Positions 33,501-39,172 of a stretch of 41,929 nt of DNA are shown here, in pieces. Position 1 is the first letter of the stretch. Every line of letters starts with the position of its first letter. Origin of the DNA: SIG710 sp045595425. GTDB lineage: Bacteria; Bacillota; Clostridia; Oscillospirales; CAG-272. Below the pieces are notes generated by a model. That model saw only the letters and a program-made list of their open reading frames with translations. It searched no databases and had not been told where the DNA came from. The position numbers were made by a program, and so were the translations under genes. The stretch covers positions 1-41,929 of the forward strand of contig JAZOAL010000059.1 in assembly GCA_045595425.1 (NCBI GenBank), read 5' to 3'.

Positions 33501-34829
33501 ATCCTCATAAAGCTCATAGGAAGCAAGATAAACTCCGCTTGTTATTCTTTTTACATTACCATCATAATTTACAATTGAAATGGCAAAATATGTTCCGTCT
33601 GAAAGTCCGGGAAGCTTTTCATCATCAATGAGATTTGAAAGAATTTTGCTTCCGGAAACAAGTTTTCCGTCTCTTTCGATAGCAAAGCTTAAGGTCTCCT
33701 CATTAAAGGATATTCCGTCAGTCCCCTTAAACTCAACCGAAAGCTTATCCATATTTGTTTTTGTCATAGCAACAACGCCATATTCTTTAAGGGTATAATT
33801 TGAATTTTTCGCATTGTTATCGTAAACAAAAATACTGCGAAGTCCGTCATAATCCTTAATTCTCACAGAATAACCCACGTGATATATACTTCTCTCAAGC
33901 CCCGTAGGAAGCTCGCTGTCTCCAAAATAAACAGAAGGCTCATTTATGATTTTTACGGAATTATTCGAACCGTAGATACCGTTTGCTTCGTCTTTTGCAA
34001 CGGGAAATCCAACGGGAAGAACTTTGCCGCCGTCTTTAAAAGAAATCTTAAGGTTCCAATCGTGCCAAGCAGCAAAAGCATTTGCCGCAACGGTAAAATC
34101 ACTGTTTTCGAATTGGAGATACGTAAGGCTTACGCATTTGTAAAATGCCTTGCTTCCGATATTTGTGATATTACCGAGACAAATCACCTCAGAAAGCGCA
34201 GAGGTATTTCCGGCACTAAACATTTCCTGACCGATCTCACTGATCTGAGAAGGAAGAATAACCTTTTCTATCTTCTGACAGTTTTTGAATGCATATACCG
34301 TGAATGTGTTTTGAATGTTTGCCCCTGAAAGATCCACAACGCCGGGAACAAAATCATCAGTACCGAAAACTACCGACTCAAGATTGGTACAGTTCTCAAA
34401 AATACCTTTTCCCCAGTTTCTTTGTATCTGCTGTTCCGAAGCAAATCTTACGGTTTTAAGATTTGTCATTCCGGCAAAAAGGCTGTAATTGCTATCACCG
34501 GTGTACATTACCTTGTTAATCTTGGAAATATCGGCGGTTATAATATCGTTTTTATGAGCAGAAACAAAATCCTTCCACTGCGGATAATCTGAGCCTATGA
34601 TAAACTGATAATAAGCATTACATCCCGAAGGCTTTTCATTTTGCCAAACCTTGAGGTTACCTTCACTGTCGAGTGACCAGGAAACCATATTATGTGCATC
34701 ACCTGTTCCGCACTTGCAGGGAACTCCGCCCTCCTCTATAATATTTGCCGAACACATACTGACCGTCATAAGGATCGCAAGCATACATAAAATAATTGCA
34801 AATCCCATAATTTTCGCCATTTTTTTCAT
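30543..34829 (-). CDS. Second giant secreted BspA/propeller protein, paralogous to 21550-26640
   Basis: 1428 residues with signal peptide (IMGFAIILCMLAILMTVSM). Residues ~90-270 are BspA-type LRR_5 repeats (FKNCQKIEKVILPSQISEIG, ICLGNITNIGSKAFYKCVSL). Residues ~325-510 share a domain with the other giant protein (YDGLRSI, TYFAISIVNYDG, LGMYKAG, GAVTLKAGTDY). Further LRR_5 at ~620-740, then propeller-like repeats from ~980 to the end (TVGGTINYRF, FTIWDITDVENKIPTRVAHF). AAGGAG lies before the ATG. It leads the operon with GH27 alpha-galactosidase, suggesting it binds or presents an alpha-galactose-containing glycan at the cell surface. No anchor motif at the C-terminus. Confidence 0.87.
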   Translation of the reverse strand: MKKMAKIMGFAIILCMLAILMTVSMCSANIIEEGGVPCKCGTGDAHNMVSWSLDSEGNLKVWQNEKPSGCNAYYQFIIGSDYPQWKDFVSAHKNDIITADISKINKVMYTGDSNYSLFAGMTNLKTVRFASEQQIQRNWGKGIFENCTNLESVVFGTDDFVPGVVDLSGANIQNTFTVYAFKNCQKIEKVILPSQISEIGQEMFSAGNTSALSEVICLGNITNIGSKAFYKCVSLTYLQFENSDFTVAANAFAAWHDWNLKISFKDGGKVLPVGFPVAKDEANGIYGSNNSVKIINEPSVYFGDSELPTGLERSIYHVGYSVRIKDYDGLRSIFVYDNNAKNSNYTLKEYGVVAMTKTNMDKLSVEFKGTDGISFNEETLSFAIERDGKLVSGSKILSNLIDDEKLPGLSDGTYFAISIVNYDGNVKRITSGVYLASYELYEDKDGNQTVIFTDSGTGYFSSDFVAPSYYDVALGMYKAGVLCSKTDAESIVWEDMCTAGAVTLKAGTDYLAEVDTSKDIYTLDMPKDLDGNPFVEEFTLKEVPIVKTKVANNVLDLTEKTGITYTILKDGSSYTLIYKTEEEKSGLSLPAISAYGSNPLNHQFIGKKWYGQLWSDDAPAGYSSVSAMRPQPLMLNETFRTGIKTIVIDNGIVGANNNAFFRLGATDYVVSEDFVTLSGSPFANAEGITTFTSAPYAPKANTVDLSGLVGVGTLNFSSNSAVKATKVIIPSNATAPTSIGSANILFISGNNVYIPTSYNVENGTALAELKSGKYTFNFYDADVYAWVKKVYNSESDTFEEKIIDSEGTEMKLVNERKAGYGTVSAGEIYDSSKNWEIKLYGTLKNSAPIADTTVSLSVGGENITIALDAPLRAELLAATNGNNAGTVQRATTRKNFTYCPSNNVAYVADYISIKCENGNVETSLYTFDESSSYNSGYNVITYTEKALTPSKSISGNLLKSGGKLTNSNGFYMDVVYTSGLPELERIEFEITKALTRENSGVNSIGRNIYITSDGKTAYLCTINSWQQNSYDKGSGAWLLEIKDFDTATPKVERKVRLNTLGNCKDLVEQGLLPEDCHGPNCPGKNLAEMGRACTGVVEQGDYIYAVERYTGAFDIEQRLTNLGAAGNVEKDDGAHGHGVSYLCVIRKSDFKIEKTILLKNDATSVEINPYDGKLYVMEMTRNWSVYDIENEAEPILIHSFSRNGEFGGDDAEKVAAYALGSEYIEYQRATFWTDGNGKNYIAMSGFSGGFTIWDITDVENKIPTRVAHFSITRLNGLTGRHIFDVAASYPYLYVTVGGTINYRFSDGNLPDGIITFNVSDLTKVDIYNSIAGISGIPFEDESSRVNEGDPAPSRIIVVDDVVMVNYSDKGVAFFRIGEDGVPVYDRCESFTGGMPQTMKLNPATGGIVIINGEGEINVPGVYEIKIIK

Positions 34830-34883
34830 ATCAGATTCTCCTTTTTGTTTTTTGTCCGCACCGGGTACGAACTGTTATATAAA

Positions 34884-34912
34884 ATTATACATTACTTTAA
34901 AAGTGAAAACAA
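34884..34912 (-). promoter_or_regulatory. Promoter of the giant protein-alpha-galactosidase operon
   Basis: Minus strand TTGTTT (34907-34912), 17 bp, TATAAT (34884-34889). The weak -35 box fits control by an activator such as the divergent AraC protein. Confidence 0.6.
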
Positions 34913-34976
34913 GATAATATGGTAACCTAAAACGATCAAAAAGTAAGATTTTTTCGTTTTTTGGGCAAAATATCAA

Positions 34977-35005
34977 TTGACTTTCTCTATGAAATATGGT
35001 AAAAT
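34977..35005 (+). promoter_or_regulatory. Promoter of the divergent AraC regulator
   Basis: TTGACT (34977-34982), 17 bp, TAAAAT (35000-35005); GGGAGGTGAG ribosome binding site follows. The two divergent promoters share a ~200-bp region that should hold the regulator's binding sites. Confidence 0.65.
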
Positions 35006-35027
35006 CAAAAAAACGGGAGGTGAGTAA

Positions 35028-35906
35028 ATGAAAAAAAGAGTCCTTTCTCCAATTCTTAAAAGGAATACAACGCAAGAAAACCAAAAGATATCCGTTGAAG
35101 CTCGAACAATCGATTTTGAGGTTGAGCTTCACTGGCACGATTATATCGAGGTCGAGCTTGTTACAAGCGGCTCGGGTTACCATATTTTCAATGGAGAACA
35201 GTCATCTTTTGAAAAAGGAACGGTGATTCTTTCTCATCATTCCGACTATCATTATGTTATGCCCAATGATACTGTGGAGCTTTTCAATATCAGCTTTGGA
35301 CAAAACGTAATTTCCAAAAAGCTTTCAAGCAAGCTTGACTCCCTCATACACGGTCTTTGCTTTAAACTCGGTGAAGATGCATATAGTACGATTTTCAATC
35401 TTTTTAAGATTTTGGCAGAGGAAAAAGAGGTTACAAAAGAAAACCTTCAATATATAGTAAATCTCATCGAGTGTATCCTCATAAAAATATTTGAAAATGC
35501 AGATCAAACGAAGGACGAAACACCCCTTACGTCGATGCAACAGGCTATTTTATATATCCATTCCCATTTTACTGAAAATCCATCACTTGAAGATATAGCA
35601 AAAATGTTTCATTACCACCCAAAGCACTTCTGCACGGCTTTTCATAAGAAAACAGAAGTCAAATATTCCGAATATCTTTCGAGACTTAAGGTTGATTATG
35701 CAAGTACGCTTTTAAGTACAACAAATCACGATATTGAGCATATTTGTTCGGTTTCGGGATTTGGATCGATCGTCAATTTCAGAAGAGTTTTCAAGGAGTT
35801 TTTTGGTGTGACACCTTTGAAATACCGACAGGAAAAACGAGCATTGCTCGGAAAATTACCTAACATCGGTTGGGAAAACAAAACATCGACATATAATAAA
35901 CTTTGA
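35028..35906 (+). CDS. AraC-family transcriptional regulator, divergent from the glycan operon
   Basis: 292 residues. N-terminal cupin ligand domain (HWHDYIEVELVTSGSGYHIFNGE) and C-terminal AraC DNA-binding domain (SLEDIAKMFHYHPKHFCTAF, DIEHICSVSGFGSIVNFRRVFKEFFGVTPLKYR). Divergent position next to the surface protein and alpha-galactosidase genes is the classic layout for a sugar-responsive activator of that operon. It is similar in layout to the regulator at 20601-21449, which also neighbours a giant surface protein. Confidence 0.92.
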   Translation: MKKRVLSPILKRNTTQENQKISVEARTIDFEVELHWHDYIEVELVTSGSGYHIFNGEQSSFEKGTVILSHHSDYHYVMPNDTVELFNISFGQNVISKKLSSKLDSLIHGLCFKLGEDAYSTIFNLFKILAEEKEVTKENLQYIVNLIECILIKIFENADQTKDETPLTSMQQAILYIHSHFTENPSLEDIAKMFHYHPKHFCTAFHKKTEVKYSEYLSRLKVDYASTLLSTTNHDIEHICSVSGFGSIVNFRRVFKEFFGVTPLKYRQEKRALLGKLPNIGWENKTSTYNKL

Positions 35907-35976
35907 AACCAAATAATACTCCTGGTGGTCTATAATTTTTTTATGGATTACCGGGAACTTTTATCTTTTCTCATTT

Positions 35977-36031
35977 TCTGTCATACTAATAGTAGCAAAA
36001 GATACAATACAACTTGGAGTTTGATGACAGA
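35977..36031. repeat. 8-bp inverted repeat TCTGTCAT / ATGACAGA in the gap 35907-36212
   Basis: Arms 35977-35984 and 36024-36031, 39 nt apart. Apart from this and the hairpin at 36145-36180, the 306-bp gap between the AraC gene and the next small gene shows no gene or recognisable element. Confidence 0.25.
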
Positions 36032-36144
36032 CCTTCTCCCGGTTTTCCTTTTGCTTTTTACTTTTTTTCTTTCATTGACATTGTTTTAGTCTCCATTTCA
36101 TCGAACTTTATAGAAAAAAGGTCTGAACGTTTTCTCCTATTCTC

Positions 36145-36180
36145 GCCGATCACCACCTCCTCAAAAAATTGGTGATCGGC
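36145..36180 (+). promoter_or_regulatory. Leader hairpin before the small gene at 36213
   Basis: GCCGATCACC (36145-36154) is perfectly matched by GGTGATCGGC (36171-36180), 16-nt loop, ending about 15 nt before the AAAGAAAGGA ribosome binding site. It could be a protein-binding RNA hairpin or an operator. It has no T tract, so it is not a simple terminator. Confidence 0.4.
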
Positions 36181-36212
36181 TACCCTGTGGGAGAAAAAGA
36201 AAGGAAAACAGA

Positions 36213-36497
36213 ATGAGAAAAACGATAAACGGAAAGGTTTACGATACTCAAAAATCCGAGCTGTGCTATTTTAGCGATATATCAACATCATTTAGTGGTC
36301 AATGCGTTTATATGGTTGAGTCCATCTGGAAAACACGAGACGGTGACTTTTTCCTGTGTTTTGACTGTGAACCGAAATGGCAACTTTTTGATTCAAAAAC
36401 ACGAAAATCATTAAAGAAAAGTTGCCACCACATTACCCCCCTCGCAGAATACGAAGTCGATGCTTGGCTCGACGAGCAAGACAATATCTATCTGTAA
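36213..36497 (+). CDS. Small hypothetical protein typical of mobile elements
   Basis: 94 residues, start MRKTINGKVYDTQKSELCYFS, then VYMVESIWKTRDGDFFLCFDC. Short proteins with the same beginning (a MRK-x-I-N-G-K-x-Y-D-T pattern followed by K-T/R-x-G-x-Y-F) occur in conjugative and mobilisable elements of Firmicutes; their function is unknown. A good ribosome binding site precedes the ATG and a terminator follows. Confidence 0.6.
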   Translation: MRKTINGKVYDTQKSELCYFSDISTSFSGQCVYMVESIWKTRDGDFFLCFDCEPKWQLFDSKTRKSLKKSCHHITPLAEYEVDAWLDEQDNIYL

Positions 36498-36541
36498 TAT
36501 AGCCACCTTAGGCTTAAATAGATCCCACAATAGGGACACAA

Positions 36542-36583
36542 AAAATCCGGAATCATTACCAATCGGTGATGGTTTCGGATTTT
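36542..36583. terminator. Intrinsic terminator after the small gene
   Basis: AAAATCCGGAATCATTACC (36542-36560), 4-nt loop, GGTGATGGTTTCGGATTTT (36565-36583), pairing with several G-T pairs and bordered by A and T runs. It insulates the defence operon downstream. Confidence 0.7.
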
Positions 36584-36650
36584 GTTTTCTGTTTGTTTTT
36601 TGTTTGTCCATAGCAAAACGAAGATTTTATAATTATTTTTTCAAAATCTA

Positions 36651-36688
36651 TTGATAATTTGTCACAAAAAGTGTATAATATTTGTGAC
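36651..36688 (+). promoter_or_regulatory. Promoter and palindromic operator of the abiE-hsdR operon
   Basis: TTGATA (36651-36656), 17 bp, TATAAT (36674-36679). A perfect inverted repeat GTCACAAA (36661-36668) / TTTGTGAC (36681-36688) brackets the -10 box with a 12-bp centre. AbiEi antitoxins are known to repress their own promoter by binding inverted repeats, so this is the likely AbiEi site. Confidence 0.75.
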
Positions 36689-36699
36689 GAGGTGATGAT

Positions 36700-37314
36700 A
36701 TGGCACGAATAAACTGTTTTGATCCTATATCTTTGCGAATTGAATCAATGCCTGCAGGCGAAGTTTTTATTATATCTGATTTTTCCGATCTTGCGGATGA
36801 TGCTGCTATTCGCAAGGTTTTGTCGCGTCTTGAGGACGATGGGGCAATTCGTCGTATTATGCGAGGTGTTTATGACTGTCCCGAGTATAGCGAGTTTTTG
36901 GACGAATATGTTGAACCGAAACCCGATAAAGTTGCTCATGCGCTTGCGCGGAATTATGGATGGACTATCGTTCCTTGCGGTGATACGGCGCTTAATATGC
37001 TCGGACTTTCAACCCAAGTTCCTGCTACATGGCTTTATGTCAGCGATGGAACATATAAAGAATACACCTATGGTAATACAACCATAAAATTCAAGCGCAC
37101 AACCAATAAGGAGATTTCAAAAATTTCTTATAAGACCGCGCTTGTAATTCAAGCATTGAAAGCGCTTGGTAAAGAAAACATCACCGGAGAGATTATAAAC
37201 AAGATTATTCAAACTACTACCGATGATGAAAAATCCACGATGTTTGCAGAGGCAAAATATGCAACTGCGTGGATATACGATATTATAAAAGAGATTTGCG
37301 GAGGAACAAAATGA
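36700..37314 (+). CDS. abiEi: AbiEi-like antitoxin / autorepressor (DUF6088 family)
   Basis: 204 residues. N-terminal winged helix (AIRKVLSRLEDDGAIRRIMRGVYDCPEYS) is the DNA-binding part, followed by the antitoxin domain (PDKVAHALARNYGWTIVPCGDTALNMLGLS, YTYGNTTIKFKR). This matches the DUF6088/AbiEi antitoxins of type IV toxin-antitoxin systems, which neutralise AbiEii without direct complex formation and repress their operon. GAGGTGATG precedes the ATG. Its stop overlaps the toxin start (ATGA). Confidence 0.88.
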   Translation: MARINCFDPISLRIESMPAGEVFIISDFSDLADDAAIRKVLSRLEDDGAIRRIMRGVYDCPEYSEFLDEYVEPKPDKVAHALARNYGWTIVPCGDTALNMLGLSTQVPATWLYVSDGTYKEYTYGNTTIKFKRTTNKEISKISYKTALVIQALKALGKENITGEIINKIIQTTTDDEKSTMFAEAKYATAWIYDIIKEICGGTK

Positions 37315-38324
37315 GAAATATAGCGAAAATATCTGCACGTGACCGTGAAGCGTTATTCCGAAACTCTGCCGCGAAAATGGGTATGAGCGAAGCAATTATT
37401 GAAAAAGACTTTTGGGTTTGCTATATGCTCGACTACCTTTTCCATCGCTGCGCTTGGAAAGACAACCTTGCGTTTAAGGGTGGAACGAGCCTTTCTAAAG
37501 CTTACGGACTCATTGAACGCTTTTCCGAGGATATTGACTTGATTCTTGATTGGCGTGTTCTTGGATACGGCATCAACGAGCCGTGGAAAGAACGCAGCAA
37601 TACGAAACAGGATATTTTCAATAAAGAAGCTAATACAAGAGCTGAAGAATTTCTTCGTAATACATTCTTGCCCGATATTTCTGCTGATCTTACTTCTGAG
37701 CTTGGCGAGGAAGTGAAATGCTTTATTGATCCCGATGACGCGCAGACGTTGAAGATTGCATACCCGAAAAGCTTTGCGGATATGTCGATTCTCCAAGAGA
37801 TCAGGCTTGAAATTGGTGCGCTTGCCGCGTGGACTCCGGTAAAAACGGTGAATATCACACCCTATGCGGCAGAGAAGTACGCGCGTGTATTTACGCAACC
37901 GATTACCGAGATTTTGACCGTCTTACCCGAGCGAACCTTTTGGGAAAAGGTTACGATTTTACATAGAGAAGCCTTTCGCGCGGAAGATAGACCGTTCCCG
38001 ACAAGATATTCCCGCCACTATTACGATCTGTATCGGATGATGCAGACTGAAGTGAATGATAACGCTTTGGCAGATAACGAACTTTTAACCAAAGTTGTTG
38101 ATTTTAAGGACAAGTTCTACCGTTGTCCGTGGGCAAGATACGACCTTGCAAAGCGCGGCACAATGCGCTTGATGCCACCCGAATATAACCTCGATAAGCT
38201 TCGCGATGACTACGAGCATATGCAGAATATGCTGTTTGGACAGAAGCCGAGCTTTGATGAGATTATGGAGGAGATAGCAAAGCTGGAAGCAGAAATAAAC
38301 CTAACACAAGACGGAGGAAACTAA
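37311..38324 (+). CDS. abiEii: AbiEii-like nucleotidyltransferase toxin
   Basis: 337 residues. The nucleotidyltransferase motif is FKGGTSLSKAYGLIERFSEDIDLIL: the G-G-T-S and D-I-D of AbiEii/AbiGii toxins, which block growth of phage-infected cells (tRNA 3'-end modification in studied homologues). ERTFWEKVTILHREA and RHYYDLYRMM are further family motifs. The ATG at 37311 with GGAGG in front is chosen over an upstream start inside abiEi. The pair looks intact and functional. Confidence 0.9.
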   Translation: MRNIAKISARDREALFRNSAAKMGMSEAIIEKDFWVCYMLDYLFHRCAWKDNLAFKGGTSLSKAYGLIERFSEDIDLILDWRVLGYGINEPWKERSNTKQDIFNKEANTRAEEFLRNTFLPDISADLTSELGEEVKCFIDPDDAQTLKIAYPKSFADMSILQEIRLEIGALAAWTPVKTVNITPYAAEKYARVFTQPITEILTVLPERTFWEKVTILHREAFRAEDRPFPTRYSRHYYDLYRMMQTEVNDNALADNELLTKVVDFKDKFYRCPWARYDLAKRGTMRLMPPEYNLDKLRDDYEHMQNMLFGQKPSFDEIMEEIAKLEAEINLTQDGGN

Positions 38325-38325
38325 C

Positions 38326-39156
38326 ATGGCTATCAGTAAAAAGCTTGAAATTATATATCACAACGGTCAACCCAACGGGATTCGTTCAATCAGAAGAACT
38401 CTATCCACTATGACAACCTATGTTATTCCTCGTCCTTTGCTGTCGGAGGCCAAGAAACTTTCGGGAATCAATCGCCCTGGAATCTACTATCTGATCAGCG
38501 AGAACGACGAAAACAAGATTGCGCAAATTTATATCGGTCAGACGAGAAATGGAGTGGTCCGTCTTGATGACCACAATCGCTCCAAGGATTTCTGGAACAA
38601 AGCAATTATGTTTTTGGCTGACAATAAGACCTTCTCCCTTGATATGATAAGCGGTCTTGAAGCTTATGCTATCGGCAAGGCGCATGATGCCAAGCGATAC
38701 AAGGTAGAAAACTCGGTCAACCCCAAGTATGAGATCGATGAATATGACCTTCCCTTGATCGAAGAAGTTTACGAGGAAATTCAATTCATTATGGCAACGC
38801 AGGGTTACAAGATGGATAACTCCAAGGTGACCTTGAATGAAGCCAACACCTTACATACTACACGAAACGGCATTACTGCTTTTGGCGTTTACGACGGTGA
38901 CCATTTCGAAGTTCTGGAAGGTTCGGAAATCGATATGAACCGCAAATGCCATTCCGCGACGATGGAAAAGCAACGTCAAACAGCTCTTGCCAATGGCAAC
39001 ATTGTTTGCGTTGACGGAAAATACAAATTGACGGTTTCCGTATCCTTTACTTCACCCAGTTCTGCAGCAATGTTTGCTTTAGGTGGTAGCACAAACGGTT
39101 GGGTTGAATGGAAGGACAAAGACGGAAAAACGCTGGACGAGCTTTACAGAAAATGA
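38326..39156 (+). CDS. GIY-YIG nuclease-like protein with DUF4357
   Basis: 276 residues. GIY-YIG motif: RPGIYYLIS (~50), AQIYIGQTRNGVVRLDDH (~66-83), with a candidate catalytic Glu in SGLEAYAIGKA. C-terminal DUF4357 (~225-276): FTSPSSAAMFALGGSTNGWVEWKDKDGKTLDE. Such proteins are frequent next to type I restriction and other defence genes; the role is probably DNA cleavage or a regulatory accessory function. The gene begins 1 nt after the toxin stop codon, so it is part of the operon. Confidence 0.82.
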   Translation: MAISKKLEIIYHNGQPNGIRSIRRTLSTMTTYVIPRPLLSEAKKLSGINRPGIYYLISENDENKIAQIYIGQTRNGVVRLDDHNRSKDFWNKAIMFLADNKTFSLDMISGLEAYAIGKAHDAKRYKVENSVNPKYEIDEYDLPLIEEVYEEIQFIMATQGYKMDNSKVTLNEANTLHTTRNGITAFGVYDGDHFEVLEGSEIDMNRKCHSATMEKQRQTALANGNIVCVDGKYKLTVSVSFTSPSSAAMFALGGSTNGWVEWKDKDGKTLDELYRK

Positions 39157-39172
39157 TCGAAGGAGGCTGTTT

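Noticed and set aside
36075..36110. TTGACA as a -35 box for the small gene at 36213
   Set aside because: No -10 box occurs 16-18 bp downstream.
37958..38401. Long antisense or alternative frames inside recognised genes such as trkH, the MBOAT gene, the giant proteins and hsdR
   Set aside because: They are shadows of strongly coding frames with recognisable domains and have no independent start signals.
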